Part shown: in pieces, positions 51,044 through 60,498 of the stretch
How positions within the stretch are numbered: position 1 is the first letter of the stretch
How the letters are laid out: each line of letters begins with the position of its first letter
Assembly: GCF_000383915.1 (NCBI RefSeq)
Contig: NZ_KB912942.1
Location: 3,207,195-3,271,194 of the forward strand
Direction of reading: 5' to 3'
Length of the DNA stretch: 64,000 bases
From: Amycolatopsis benzoatilytica AK 16/65
GTDB lineage: Bacteria > Actinomycetota > Actinomycetes > Mycobacteriales > Pseudonocardiaceae
Position numbers and translations under genes: made by a program
Notes under the pieces: generated by a model
Told to the model about the DNA's origin: nothing
What the model saw: the letters and a program-made list of their open reading frames with translations, nothing else
Database searches by the model: none

Positions 51044-52194
51044 GCGAGCTCCCGGTCCCCCGCTGCGACCAGCCGCGGGTCCGCCGCGATCGCGGTTTCG
51101 TAGACCCGCAGCACCTGCGTGACCACCACGGCCCAGTCGTACGCGGTCACCCGCTCTCCTGCGGCCGCCGCGAGCGAGGCGCGGCGGGCCGGATCGCTCA
51201 GCAGCTCGCGCAGGCCGTCGGCGAGCGCGGCCGGGTCTCCGGTCGTGGCGAGCAGACCGGCCCGTCCGTCGTCCAGGACACGGCGGAACGAGTCGAGGCT
51301 GCTGGCCAGCACCGGCGTGCCGGCGGCCATCGCCTCGGTGAGGACCATCCCGAAGCTTTCGCCACCGGTGTTGGGCGCGCAGTACACGTCGACGCTGCGC
51401 AACGCCCGGGCTTTCGTCTCGTCGTCGACCTGGCCCAGCAGTTCGACGTGCGGCCACAGCCTCGGCCCGGCCATCCGCCGCAGCTGTTCCGGATCGCCGC
51501 GGCCGACGACCAGCAGCCGCAGCTCCTCGAACTCCGGCAGCAGCCGGCGCGCGGCTTCCAGGAGCACTTCCATGCCCTTGCGCGGTTCGGTGAACCGGCC
51601 GACGAAGCCGATCGTCCCGCCCGCCCTCGGGTAGCCGTCCAGCGGCAGCGCCCGGGAGAAGAATTCGACGTCGACGCCGTTCGGGATTTCCACCGCGTCG
51701 CCACCCGCGTGTTCCACCTGCACCCGCCGGGCCAGCGCGGACACCGCGATCCGTGCGGTGATCTTCTCCAGCAGCGGGCGCAGCACCGGCTGGAACGCCG
51801 ACAGCGTCCGCGAACGCGTGGTGGCGGTGTGGAAAGTCGCCACGATCGGCCCGTCCGCGACCTTCAGTGCCAGCAGCGAGAGGCTCGGCGCGGCCGGCTC
51901 GTGCAGGTGCAGCACGTCGAAGCCGTTGTCCCGGATCCACCGCCGCACCCGGGCATAGGACACCGGGCCGAACTGCAGTCGCGCGACCGAGCCGTTGTAC
52001 GGGATGCCCAGCGCCTTGCCCGCCGGGTGCACGAAGTCCGGCAGCTGCGCGTCCTCGTCCGCCGGGGCCAGCACGGACACCCGGTGCCCGCGTTCGAGCA
52101 GGGCTTTCGCCAGGTCGATCACGTGCCCCTGGACGCCGCCGGGGACGTCGAACGAGTAGGGGCACACGATCCCGATCTTCAACGCGCGCGCCAC
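51040..52194 (-). CDS. pimA: Phosphatidylinositol alpha-mannosyltransferase
   Basis: 384 residues, a GT4 (GT-B fold) glycosyltransferase that adds the first mannose from GDP-mannose to phosphatidylinositol on the inner membrane face. The acceptor region is CPYSFDVPGGVQGHVIDLAK, LHLHEPAAPSLSLLAL follows, and the donor motif is PNTGGESFGMVLTEAMAAG with the EX7E glutamates. GTG 52194. It follows the acyltransferase stop by five bases and runs into the LemA-like gene. Confidence 0.95.
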   Translation of the reverse strand: MARALKIGIVCPYSFDVPGGVQGHVIDLAKALLERGHRVSVLAPADEDAQLPDFVHPAGKALGIPYNGSVARLQFGPVSYARVRRWIRDNGFDVLHLHEPAAPSLSLLALKVADGPIVATFHTATTRSRTLSAFQPVLRPLLEKITARIAVSALARRVQVEHAGGDAVEIPNGVDVEFFSRALPLDGYPRAGGTIGFVGRFTEPRKGMEVLLEAARRLLPEFEELRLLVVGRGDPEQLRRMAGPRLWPHVELLGQVDDETKARALRSVDVYCAPNTGGESFGMVLTEAMAAGTPVLASSLDSFRRVLDDGRAGLLATTGDPAALADGLRELLSDPARRASLAAAAGERVTAYDWAVVVTQVLRVYETAIAADPRLVAAGDRELA

Positions 52195-52199
52195 CGGGG

Positions 52200-53102
52200 T
52201 CAGCTCGCTTCTTCCAGCGTCGGCGCCGCGGTGTCGGCGGGCCAGAACGGCTGCAGCATGTGCCAGTCCGCCGGATGCCCGGCGATGTCGCCGGCGAACA
52301 CGTCGGCCAGCGCCTGGGTCGCCGCGGGCACCTCGGCCCGCGCGGTGACCCGGATCCGCGGGTGGATCCGGATCTCCCAGCCGTCCTCGGTGAACCAGCA
52401 GCCGGTGGGCAGCAGCGCGGCGCCGGTGGTCGCGGCCAGCCGGGCCGGGCCGGGAGGCAGCGTGGTGCGCTCGCCGAAGAACCGCACCGGCACGCCGGAC
52501 GCGGTCAGGTCCCGGTCGCCGAGCAGCACCACCAGCTTGTTCTCGCGCAGCCGGCGCAGCAGCAGCCGCATCGCCGCGCTGTCGCCGGTGAGCGGCACGA
52601 TCTCGAACCCCAGCGACTCGCGGAACGCCACGAACCGGCGGTACAGCGATTCCGGCTCGAGCCGCTCCGCGACGGTGGTGAAGGTGCCGGCGTAGCTGGC
52701 CAGCCAGACCCCCGCGATGTCCCAGTTCCCGCTGTGCGGCAGCGTCATCACCGCGCCGTTGCCCTCGGCGAGCGCGGCGTCGACGTTCTCCGCCCCGCTG
52801 ACCGTCACCTGCTTCGCGACTTCGGCGAGGTCCATCGCGGGCAGCCGGAAGGTCTCGAACCAGTACCGCGCGTACGACCGCATCGCGCGCCGGACCAGCT
52901 CGTCCAGCTCGGTCTCGTCGGCCTGCGGCACCACGCGCGCCAGGTTGGCACGCAGCTGCTTGACGCTCCCGCCGCCGCGCCGGGCGGCCAGGTCCGCGCC
53001 GAGGGCGAACGCCGTCGACCCGAACGACCGCGGCAGCCGGCGGGTCATCCGCCAGCCGGTCGCGTAGCCGAAGTCGGCGAGCCGCTGGGACAGTCCGCTC
53101 AC
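52200..53102 (-). CDS. Phosphatidylinositol mannoside acyltransferase (HtrB/LpxL fold)
   Basis: 300 residues. HSGNWD is the HX4D catalytic motif; an N-terminal amphipathic region and LLGDRDLTASGVPVRFFG follow. It acylates the mannose of PIM1/PIM2 using acyl-CoA, like mycobacterial PatA. GTG 53102 overlaps the pgsA stop (GTGA). Confidence 0.93.
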   Translation of the reverse strand: MSGLSQRLADFGYATGWRMTRRLPRSFGSTAFALGADLAARRGGGSVKQLRANLARVVPQADETELDELVRRAMRSYARYWFETFRLPAMDLAEVAKQVTVSGAENVDAALAEGNGAVMTLPHSGNWDIAGVWLASYAGTFTTVAERLEPESLYRRFVAFRESLGFEIVPLTGDSAAMRLLLRRLRENKLVVLLGDRDLTASGVPVRFFGERTTLPPGPARLAATTGAALLPTGCWFTEDGWEIRIHPRIRVTARAEVPAATQALADVFAGDIAGHPADWHMLQPFWPADTAAPTLEEAS

Positions 53103-53734
53103 GGTTGTGTCCCGCCCGCCTGTTTCGCTTTGGCTTCCCGCGCGGCCTTCGCGACCGCGTTCGCCCGCTGCAGCAGCGTGATCACCGACAGCACGGCGAG
53201 CAGCCACAGGGAGATCTCGACGGTGTAGGGCACGCCCAGGCCGTGCAGTCCGGTGCCGACGAGCGCGATGATGAGCCGCTCGGCCCGTTCCACCAGCCCG
53301 CCGTCGGCCTCCAGGCCGGACGCTTCGGCGCGCGCCTTCACGTACGAGATGACTTGGGCCAGCACCAAGCAGATCAGCGCGGCGGCGGCAGCCCGGTTGT
53401 TGTGGTCCTCGACGAAGCACCACCACGCGATGGCCGCGAACAGCGCGCCGTCGACCAGCCGGTCGCAGGTCGCGTCGAGAACGGCGCCGAACGGTGTGCC
53501 GTACCCGCGGGCGCGCGCCATCGCGCCGTCGAGCAGGTCGAGCATCGCGAAGCCCCACACGGTGAACGTGCCCCACAGCAGCATGCCCTGCGGGAAGAAC
53601 GCCAGCGCGCACGCGACAGCGCCCGCGGTGCCGATGACGGTCATCGCGTTCGGGGTCAGTCCGGCGCGGACCAGCGCGGCGCCGATCGGGTCCGTCACGC
53701 GGGAGACCGAGGCACGGGCGAAAATGTTGAGCAT
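53099..53734 (-). CDS. pgsA: CDP-alcohol phosphatidyltransferase, phosphatidylinositol phosphate synthase
   Basis: 211 residues, six membrane helices. The CDP-alcohol motif DGAMARARGYGTPFGAVLDA followed by TCDR has all three metal-binding Asp residues and the fourth, catalytic Asp. In this cluster it makes phosphatidylinositol phosphate for PIM synthesis. ATG 53734 has GAGGAAG upstream. Head of the coupled pgsA-acyltransferase-pimA run. Confidence 0.94.
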   Translation of the reverse strand: MLNIFARASVSRVTDPIGAALVRAGLTPNAMTVIGTAGAVACALAFFPQGMLLWGTFTVWGFAMLDLLDGAMARARGYGTPFGAVLDATCDRLVDGALFAAIAWWCFVEDHNNRAAAAALICLVLAQVISYVKARAEASGLEADGGLVERAERLIIALVGTGLHGLGVPYTVEISLWLLAVLSVITLLQRANAVAKAAREAKAKQAGGTQP

Positions 53735-53834
53735 CTTCCTCGTCTGTGCACCTGAGTCGGGAGCGGGTGGGCGACGAAAGCCTATCGACCCCGCCGCGCG
53801 CGCCCGACGTGCCCGCCCGCGACCCGCCGGAGGA

Positions 53835-54377
53835 TCAGCCGGATGTTGCGGTCGCGGCGACCGGCGAGACCAGCTCAGCGGCCTCGTCGGCGGCGTCCGC
53901 CGCCTCCCGCACGGCCTGGCACCGGGGGCGCATCCCGTTCGCGATGGCCTCCGAGATCTCGCCGAGCTGCCGCACCTGCTCCGGCGTCAGCTGGTCGAAA
54001 AGGGCCTCCCGGACCGCCTCGACGTGCCCGGGCGCGGCTTCCGCCAGCGCGGAGAACCCGGAGTCGGTGAGCACCGCCCACGAGCCGCGCTTGTCCGTCG
54101 GGCAGGATTCGCGCCGGACCCAGCCCTTGGCCTCCAGCCGGGACACCGCGTGCGACAGCCGGCTGCGCGACGAGTCCAGCACCGAGGCCAGCTCGCTCAT
54201 CCGCATCCGGCGGCCGTTCGCCTCGGACAGCGAGACGAGGACCTCGTAGTACGACGGCGGCATCCCCGATTCGTGCTGCAACTGCCCTTCGAGGTGTGCC
54301 CGCAGCATCGCGCTGGCGGCCTGGTAGGACCGCCAGACCTGCTGTTCTTCGGCGGTCAGCCAGCGTGGTTCGGACAT
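53835..54377 (-). CDS. MarR family transcriptional regulator
   Basis: 180 residues. Winged helix: GRRMRMSELASVLDSSRSRL then HAVSRLEAKGWVRRESCPTD, flanked by dimerisation helices. It interrupts the pgsA-HIT-thrS order and is not found there in mycobacteria. ATG 54377 (MSEPRWLT) is the likely start; a TTG 10 codons upstream is in frame. The palindrome TTGAG-CA-CTCAA (54396-54407) lies 19 bases upstream of the start and is probably its own operator. Confidence 0.88.
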   Translation of the reverse strand: MSEPRWLTAEEQQVWRSYQAASAMLRAHLEGQLQHESGMPPSYYEVLVSLSEANGRRMRMSELASVLDSSRSRLSHAVSRLEAKGWVRRESCPTDKRGSWAVLTDSGFSALAEAAPGHVEAVREALFDQLTPEQVRQLGEISEAIANGMRPRCQAVREAADAADEAAELVSPVAATATSG

Positions 54378-54395
54378 AATGCCATCATACGCTGG

Positions 54396-54407
54396 TTGAG
54401 CACTCAA
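54396..54407. promoter_or_regulatory. Palindrome upstream of marR, probable autoregulatory operator
   Basis: TTGAG-CA-CTCAA, perfect 5-base arms, in an AT-rich patch where the marR promoter is expected and about 20 bases past the HIT-gene stop. Confidence 0.5.
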
Positions 54408-54427
54408 TTACCGGCGCGCGACCGGCC

Positions 54428-54970
54428 TCACCACGCGCCCGCCAGCAGGTCACGGGTTTCGCCGAGCAGCTGCGGCAGCACCTTGGTGTGCCCGATCACC
54501 GGCATGAAGTTCGCGTCCCCGCCCCAGCGCGGCACCAGGTGCTGGTGCAGGTGCGCGGCGATGCCGGCACCGGCGATCACGCCCTGGTTCATCCCGATGT
54601 TGAACCCGTGCGCCGCCGACACCGCCCGCACCACGCCCATCGCGTGCTGGGTGAACTCGGCCAGCTCGCGGGTCTCCTCGGCGGTGAGGTCCGGGTAGTC
54701 CGCGACGTGCCGGTACGGAACCACCATCAGGTGGCCCGGGTTGTACGGGTACAGGTTCAGCACCGCGAACACGGTCTCGCCGCGCGCGATGATCAACGCT
54801 CGCTTGTCGTCGCCGAGCCCGGGCAGCCGGCAGAACGGGCAGCCGTCGGGCTCGTCGCCGTCCGGCTTCTCCTGGCCGCGAATGTAGGCCATCCGGTGCG
54901 GGGTCCACAGCCGCTGCAGCGCGTCCGGGACCCCGACCCCGTCCTGTTCGACGAGTTCCGGCCCGGTCAC
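54428..54970 (-). CDS. HIT family protein, probable Ap4A phosphorylase
   Basis: 180 residues. The histidine triad is [10 protein letters not shown], with an N-terminal CPFC pair and [16 protein letters not shown]. The mycobacterial gene at this place (Rv2613c, next to thrS) encodes a diadenosine tetraphosphate phosphorylase; the same is likely here. GTG 54970 overlaps the thrS stop (GTGA), so a synthetase that can make Ap4A is coupled to an enzyme that removes it. Confidence 0.9.
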   Translation of the reverse strand: MTGPELVEQDGVGVPDALQRLWTPHRMAYIRGQEKPDGDEPDGCPFCRLPGLGDDKRALIIARGETVFAVLNLYPYNPGHLMVVPYRHVADYPDLTAEETRELAEFTQHAMGVVRAVSAAHGFNIGMNQGVIAGAGIAAHLHQHLVPRWGGDANFMPVIGHTKVLPQLLGETRDLLAGAW

Positions 54971-56994
54971 TGCAGGATCTTCTCCACGGCCTGGGCCGAG
55001 GGCGACGCGTTCTCCCGCCGGGCGACCCATTCGGCGATCGCCTCGACCGCCTGCTCGACCGGCACGCCGTTGATCTGCCCGCCGTCGCGGAACCGGAACG
55101 ACACCGCGCCGGCCTCCGCGTCCTTCGCGCCGGCCAGCAGCAGGAACGGCACCTTCTGCGTGGTGTGGGTGCGGATCTTCTTCTGCATCCGGTCGTCGCT
55201 CGCGTCGATCTCGACGCGGACGCCCTTGTCGCGCAGCGCCTTCTCCACCCCGGAGAGGAACTCGACCTGCTCGGAGGTGATCGGGATGCCGACCACCTGC
55301 ACCGGCGAAAGCCAGGCCGGGAACGCGCCCGCGTAGTGCTCGGTCAGCACGCCGAAGAACCGCTCGATCGAGCCGAACAGGGCGCGGTGGATCATCACCG
55401 GCCGCTGCCGGGACCCGTCCGGGGCGGTGTACTCCAGTTCGAACCGCTTGTTCTGGTTGAAGTCCAGCTGGATGGTCGACATCTGCCAGGTGCGGCCGAT
55501 GGCGTCCTTGGCCTGCACGGAGATCTTCGGGCCGTAGAACGCCGCGCCGCCCGGGTCCGGGACCAGCTCGAGACCGGAGTCGATCGCCGCCTGCCGCAGT
55601 GTCTCGGTGGCCTCCTCCCACTCCCATGCCTCGCCGATGAACTTGTCCGAGTCGTCGCGGGTGGACAGCTCGAGATAGAAGTCGGACAGGCCGTAGTCGG
55701 CGAGCAGGTCCAGCACGAACTTGAGCAGCGACCGCAGCTCGGACGGCATCTGCTCCTTGGTGCAGTAGATGTGCGAGTCGTCCATGGTCAGCCCGCGCAC
55801 CCGGGTGAGGCCGTGCACCACGCCGGACTTCTCGTAGCGGTAGACGGTGCCGAACTCGAACAGCCGCAGCGGCAGCTCGCGGTAGGACCGGCCGCGCGAG
55901 CGGAAGATCAGGTTGTGCATCGGGCAGTTCATGGCCTTGAGGTAGTAGTCCTCGTCCTCGAACTGCACCGGCGGGAACATGGTGTCGGCGTAGTAGGGCA
56001 GGTGCCCGGAGGTGTGGAACAGCTCGCCCTTGGAGATGTGCGGCGTGTTCACGAACTCGTAGCCGGCTTCCTCGTGCCGACGGCGCGAGTAGTTCTCCAG
56101 CTCGCGGCGGATGATGCCGCCCTTCGGGTGGAACACCGGCAGACCGGAGCCGATCTCCTCGGGGAAGGAGAACAGGTCCAGCTCGGCGCCGAGCTTGCGG
56201 TGGTCGCGGCGCTCGGCCTCGGCGATCCGCTCCAGGTAGGCGTCCTGCGCCTCGGCGGATTCCCATGCGGTGCCGTAGATCCGCTGCAGCTGCGGGTTCT
56301 TCTCGCTGCCGCGCCAGTAGGCGGCGGCGACGCGGGTGAGCTTGAAGACCGGGATGAACTTGGTGGTGGGCACGTGCGGGCCCCGGCAGAGGTCGCTCCA
56401 CACGCGCTCCTTGGTGCGCGGGTCGAGATTGTCGTAGATGGTCAGCTCGCCGCCGCCCACCTCCATCACCTCGGTGGTGTCCACATCGGACTTGAGGTCC
56501 ACCAGCTCGAGCTTGAACGGCTCGTTCGCCAGTTCCTGCTTCGCTTCTTCGGTGCTCTCGAAGACGCGGCGAGAGAACTGCTGCGCGCCCTTGACGATCT
56601 GCTTCATCCGCTTCTCGAGCTTCTGCAGATCCTCGGGCGTGAACGGCTTTTCGACCGCGAAGTCGTAGTAGAAGCCGTCGCGGACCGGCGGGCCGATGCC
56701 GAGCTTGGCGTCCGGGAACTCCTCCTGCACCGCCTGGGCCAGCACGTGCGCGGCGGAGTGCCGGATCACGCTGCGGCCGTCGTCGGTGTTCGCCGCGACC
56801 GCTTCCACCTGCGCCTCGGCTTCCGGGGCCCAGGCGAGGTCGCGCAGCTTCCCGTCGGCGTCACGGACGACGACGATCGTGTCCGGGCCTTTGGTGGGCA
56901 GTCCGGCCTCGCGCACCGCGGCGCCCGCCGTAGTGCCCGCCGGCACCACCACGCGCGGGGCGGGTACGGCGGCAGCTGACGACGGTTGGGACAC
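54967..56994 (-). CDS. thrS: Threonyl-tRNA synthetase
   Basis: 675 residues with all domains: TGS (about 20-75), editing domain ([20 protein letters not shown]), class II catalytic core (zinc Cys in [14 protein letters not shown], motif 2 [20 protein letters not shown]) and anticodon-binding end ([20 protein letters not shown]). GTG 56994 has AAGGAG 7 bases upstream. I could not recognise a T-box leader in the 145 bases upstream. Confidence 0.97.
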   Translation of the reverse strand: MSQPSSAAAVPAPRVVVPAGTTAGAAVREAGLPTKGPDTIVVVRDADGKLRDLAWAPEAEAQVEAVAANTDDGRSVIRHSAAHVLAQAVQEEFPDAKLGIGPPVRDGFYYDFAVEKPFTPEDLQKLEKRMKQIVKGAQQFSRRVFESTEEAKQELANEPFKLELVDLKSDVDTTEVMEVGGGELTIYDNLDPRTKERVWSDLCRGPHVPTTKFIPVFKLTRVAAAYWRGSEKNPQLQRIYGTAWESAEAQDAYLERIAEAERRDHRKLGAELDLFSFPEEIGSGLPVFHPKGGIIRRELENYSRRRHEEAGYEFVNTPHISKGELFHTSGHLPYYADTMFPPVQFEDEDYYLKAMNCPMHNLIFRSRGRSYRELPLRLFEFGTVYRYEKSGVVHGLTRVRGLTMDDSHIYCTKEQMPSELRSLLKFVLDLLADYGLSDFYLELSTRDDSDKFIGEAWEWEEATETLRQAAIDSGLELVPDPGGAAFYGPKISVQAKDAIGRTWQMSTIQLDFNQNKRFELEYTAPDGSRQRPVMIHRALFGSIERFFGVLTEHYAGAFPAWLSPVQVVGIPITSEQVEFLSGVEKALRDKGVRVEIDASDDRMQKKIRTHTTQKVPFLLLAGAKDAEAGAVSFRFRDGGQINGVPVEQAVEAIAEWVARRENASPSAQAVEKILQ

Positions 56995-57084
56995 GATCGG
57001 ACTCCTTAGGAAGAAGGAAGGGAACGGCTTCCGGTGATGCTAGTCGGCGGCGGTCCTACCGCTTCGGGCGACGTCCCCCGCGGA

Positions 57085-57128
57085 CGCGCAGAGGCCGCCC
57101 CGGGCGTGCGGGGCGGCCTCCGTGCGCG
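57085..57128 (-). terminator. Terminator after the nitroreductase gene
   Basis: Stem GAGGCCGCCCC (57091-57101) with its complement (57110-57120), extended by CGCGCA/TGCGCG across a 2-base bulge. It starts 12 bases past the nitroreductase stop and separates it from thrS. Confidence 0.85.
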
Positions 57129-57139
57129 GGACCTGCGGG

Positions 57140-57754
57140 TCAGAGGGTCTCGACGACCTGCTCGAAGTCGAGCCGGGGCAGGCGGTCGAACCACGGGTTC
57201 TCGCCCGGCTTGCCGACGTTGACCACGACCAGCGAGCGCCAGTTGCTGTCGGCGAAGAACTCCTTGTCGACGCCCTCGGCGTCGAAGCCGGTCATCGGGC
57301 CGGCGGCCAGCCCGGCGGCGCGCACGCCGATGATGAAGTAGCCGACCTGCAGCAGCGAGTTCAGCTTGGAGAACTCGACGCGGCCGGACTCGTCGGAGAA
57401 CATGTCCTTGACGCCCGGGTTGTGCGGGAAGACCTGCGGGATGTTCTCGTGGAAGTCGACGTCCGCGGCCAGGATGACGGTCAGCGGCGCGCTCTCGGTC
57501 TTGGCGCGGTTGCCCTCCATCAGGTGCGGGAGCAGGCGCTCGCGGGCCTCGTCGCTGCGCAGCACCAGAGCGCGCAGCGGCTGGGTGTTCATCGAGGTCG
57601 GCGCCCACTTGACCAGGTCGTAGATCGCCCGGACCTGCTCGTCGGTCACCGGCTCGGAGCTGAAGCTGTTAGCGGTCCGTGCCTCGCGGAAAAGCAGATC
57701 CTGCACCTCGGCGGGCACCTGCAGCTGCTTCGCGGACTCAACGAAAGTAGTCAT
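57140..57754 (-). CDS. Nitroreductase family FMN protein (malonic semialdehyde reductase RutE/HadB-like)
   Basis: 204 residues. FREARTANSFSSEPVTDEQV, KWAPTSMNTQPLRALVL (FMN phosphate region) and VGYFIIGVRAAGLAAGPMTG match the RutE/HadB branch, which reduces malonic semialdehyde or similar carbonyls with NAD(P)H. No pyrimidine-degradation genes lie nearby, so the real substrate is open. ATG 57754 with GGAAGGAA about 11 bases upstream. Confidence 0.87.
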   Translation of the reverse strand: MTTFVESAKQLQVPAEVQDLLFREARTANSFSSEPVTDEQVRAIYDLVKWAPTSMNTQPLRALVLRSDEARERLLPHLMEGNRAKTESAPLTVILAADVDFHENIPQVFPHNPGVKDMFSDESGRVEFSKLNSLLQVGYFIIGVRAAGLAAGPMTGFDAEGVDKEFFADSNWRSLVVVNVGKPGENPWFDRLPRLDFEQVVETL

Positions 57755-57868
57755 CGGTTTCGGCGTTCCTTCCCGTGCTGTCGCCTACTTCGCGATGCAA
57801 CCTGGTTGAACGCTTGACTATTTCGCGCCGACGATCTTTGTGGCCCAGCACACAGCGAGCGCCGCGGC

Positions 57869-59395
57869 TCAGTAGGCGCCTTTCCCGGCCAGCACGGCAC
57901 GGAAGGTCTTCCAGAGGATCACCATGTCGAGCGCCAGCGACCAGTCCTCGACGTAGCGCAGGTCGAGGCGGATGCTGTCCTCCCACGACAGATCGCTGCG
58001 GCCGCTGACCTGCCACAGCCCGGTGAGCCCGGGCTTCACCAGCAGCCGCCGGCGCGCGGCCGGCACGTACTTCGCGGTCTCCTCCGGCAGCGGCGGCCGA
58101 GGCCCGACCAGCGACATCCGCCCGGCGACGACGTTGAACAACTGCGGCAGCTCGTCCAGCGAATACCGGCGCAGCAGAGCGCCCACCTTGGTCACCCGCG
58201 GGTCGTGCTTCATTTTGAACAGCGGCCCGGCACCCTCGTTCGCCGCCTCCAGGTCGCACCGGGCGAGGTGCGCGTCCACCACCATGGTGCGGAACTTCAG
58301 CATGGTGAACGCTTCGCCGTCCTTGCCGATGCGGCGCTGCCGGTAGACCACCGGCCCGCGATCCCCCGCCTTCACCGCGACCGCGATCGAGAGCAGCAGC
58401 GGAAGGAACAGCGTCAGCAGGACCGCCGCACCGCACCGGTCGACGACCTCCTTGACCAGCCGCCGCCCGCCGGTGAACGCGGGCGCGGTGACCCGCAGCA
58501 GCGGCATCCCGAGCACTCCGCTGACGTTCAGCCGCGGCCCGGCCACCTCCATCAGCACCGGCGCGACGACCATCTCCGAGGACGTCCCCTCCAGGTCCCA
58601 GGCGAGCCGCTGCAGCCGCTGCGGGTTCCAGTACTGGTCGGCGGTGATGGCCACGACGCGGTAGCCGCCGCGCCGCACGTGCCGGGACAGCTCCTCCAGC
58701 CGTCCGACGACCGGGACTCCCTTGATCTCGCCGTGCCCGCTCGAGGTGCAGACCGCTTCCACCCGCCAGCCGACGTGCGCTTCCTTCCGGGTGCGCTCGA
58801 TCAGGTCGGCGACGGTTTCCGCGCTGCCCGCGGCCATCACCGGCAGCAGGCACAGCCCGCGCCGCCGTTTCCGGTGCAGAATCTGGCGCAGGACATACCG
58901 CTGCGGGAACAGCACCAATGCGACGGCCGGCACGACGAAAAAGACCCACGGCTGCACTTCGAGCGCCCCGAAAAGCAGTCCGCCCAGCGCGACGAGAACC
59001 GCGGCGGTAATCAGGCCGCGGCCGAGCGTGCGGTATTCCTCCGGTCCTTCGCCCAGCACTCGCGGGCTCCAGGCCCGGCTCACCGGCAGCGAGCACAGCA
59101 CCGCGAGCGCCGTCCCGAACGCGTGCATGTCGTGCGGCGCCAGCCGGTCGATGACGAACGCGCTGATCGCGATGACCAGGCAGGCGGCCACGAGGTCGGC
59201 CGCGACGACGGTGAGCCGGTAGCGCTTCTCCCATTCCGGCGCGTGCGATTTCGGCGACACGGCGGCGGTTTCGGCCGGACCGGCAGTTTCCTCGGGCAGC
59301 GCCGCGTCGGCCGAGGGCGGAGCAGGCACCGCCTTCAGCTCGAACCGCGGCAGCGAAATGCCGTCCGCGGCCAACGGCCGCACCGGTTCTTCCAT
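57869..59395 (-). CDS. Polyprenyl-phosphate sugar-1-phosphate transferase (exopolysaccharide initiation)
   Basis: 508 residues. Four or five membrane helices (about 60-180), a CoA-binding-like middle domain, then a further helix and the bacterial sugar transferase domain (about 315-508) with MLKFRTMVVDA, YSLDELPQLFNVVAGRMSLV and KPGLTGLWQVSGRSDLSWED. It loads a sugar phosphate onto undecaprenyl phosphate to begin an extracellular polysaccharide or glycan. ATG 59395 has GGGAGG 4 bases upstream. No glycosyltransferase cluster is adjacent. Confidence 0.9.
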   Translation of the reverse strand: MEEPVRPLAADGISLPRFELKAVPAPPSADAALPEETAGPAETAAVSPKSHAPEWEKRYRLTVVAADLVAACLVIAISAFVIDRLAPHDMHAFGTALAVLCSLPVSRAWSPRVLGEGPEEYRTLGRGLITAAVLVALGGLLFGALEVQPWVFFVVPAVALVLFPQRYVLRQILHRKRRRGLCLLPVMAAGSAETVADLIERTRKEAHVGWRVEAVCTSSGHGEIKGVPVVGRLEELSRHVRRGGYRVVAITADQYWNPQRLQRLAWDLEGTSSEMVVAPVLMEVAGPRLNVSGVLGMPLLRVTAPAFTGGRRLVKEVVDRCGAAVLLTLFLPLLLSIAVAVKAGDRGPVVYRQRRIGKDGEAFTMLKFRTMVVDAHLARCDLEAANEGAGPLFKMKHDPRVTKVGALLRRYSLDELPQLFNVVAGRMSLVGPRPPLPEETAKYVPAARRRLLVKPGLTGLWQVSGRSDLSWEDSIRLDLRYVEDWSLALDMVILWKTFRAVLAGKGAY

Positions 59396-60057
59396 CAGTC
59401 CTCCCGCACTGGGCAAGCTCCCCGGACCTGATTCGCCGCCGGCACACCGAACTTGCACCAGTAGTCACAACCCGTGATCACCGGTCGAGTTCCGCTCCCT
59501 TGGCCGAAGGTGTGACACTCGCCAAGATATCGGTGCCCCACCAAGCGGTGTTACACGGATTTGAGCCACTGCCTGCGAATCTTCCGACCAGGAAGCACCG
59601 AGTGGATCACGACGCGGTCGCGATGGGTTATTTCCCGCAGCGCGAGGTGGCTACGTTAGGTAATCACCGATTCGGCTTCGTTGACCTGGCCGGCCTACCC
59701 GTTCCACAGTGGAGTGCCGCGCGCCCAGCCGCCCCGAGACGCTTCGCCGGACCTTTCGGCGCGAAACGCGAAAGCCCGGCGCGAGACGGTACCGGTAGCA
59801 ATCAACGTACTTCCCGGAATACGGAACGAGCGGGCACCACCGAAGCTGCCTTCCGGATCCGGCGCGGTCGGTCGGAACCGCCACCGGAATCGTTGCCGGG
59901 CAGGCGTTTACCGCGGCAGTCCACCGGATCGCGCCCGCCTGGCAGGTTCTCCGCCGGGGCAAGCCAACCTGCCCGGTTCTCCCGCCTGGCACGAGGCCGG
60001 CCGCCGGGTCCGCTCCGGCGGGAGAGCAGCCGGATTGCCCCTCTCCCGCCCGCGGCA
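59396..60057. other. Intergenic, 662 bases
   Basis: The longest gene-free stretch. No reading frame here has family-like sequence. GC is a little lower at 59440-59700, probably the sugar-transferase promoter region. A hairpin at 59941-59973 may end the hemerythrin transcript. I saw no riboswitch that I could name. Confidence 0.5.
59941..59973 (-). terminator. Possible terminator after the hemerythrin gene
   Basis: GGCAGGTT (59941-59948) pairs with AACCTGCC (59966-59973) around a 17-base loop, 85 bases past the stop. Confidence 0.4.
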
Positions 60058-60498
60058 TCACGCGATCGGCGGAGCAGCCGCGGTCGCGTTGAGCGCAGTA
60101 ACAACGGCTCGCTCTTCGAAGTCGAAGTGCGCCTCCAGCTCGCCCGCGAGCCGGTCCAGGTCCGACCGCAGCCGCTCCGGATCGGATTCGCCCGGAACGA
60201 ACCCGTCGACCAGCTGCTGGATCGAACGCTGCAGCCGCGCGACGGCCTGGTGCTGCTCGGCCAGCTGCGCGAGGGTCGGCCCGAGCGCCGGGAACTGCTC
60301 GGCCAACTGCGGGAACACCACCGCGTCCTCGCCGCCGTGATGCCGGCGGCTCAACGCGGTACAGAAGCCGGCGCACCGCATGCGCAGCTGCTGGGCCAAG
60401 TCCGGCGCCGGCCGGGAGATCGCGACCCCGGCACCGCCGACGATCGCGTCCGCCTGCGCCCGCACCGCCTTCAGCTCGGCGCGCAGCCAATCGTGCAC
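60058..60498 (-). CDS. Hemerythrin (HHE) domain protein, possibly the detached C-terminal half of a fusion
   Basis: 146 residues from GTG 60498. Helical, with metal-type ligands in ALSRRHHGGEDAVVFPQLAE, LAEQHQAVARLQRSI and LEAHFDFEERAVV. Hemerythrin domains bind a di-iron centre and sense or carry oxygen or NO. The frame is open further upstream (DWLVEV before the GTG) to the ten-G run at 60513-60522, and its start overlaps the end of the reductase gene by 28 bases. This suggests that both were one reading frame. Confidence 0.75.
   Translation of the reverse strand: MHDWLRAELKAVRAQADAIVGGAGVAISRPAPDLAQQLRMRCAGFCTALSRRHHGGEDAVVFPQLAEQFPALGPTLAQLAEQHQAVARLQRSIQQLVDGFVPGESDPERLRSDLDRLAGELEAHFDFEERAVVTALNATAAAPPIA

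Noticed and set aside
56995..57139. T-box riboswitch ahead of thrS
   Set aside because: No T-box sequence or specifier stem could be recognised; the hairpin there fits a terminator for the upstream nitroreductase gene.
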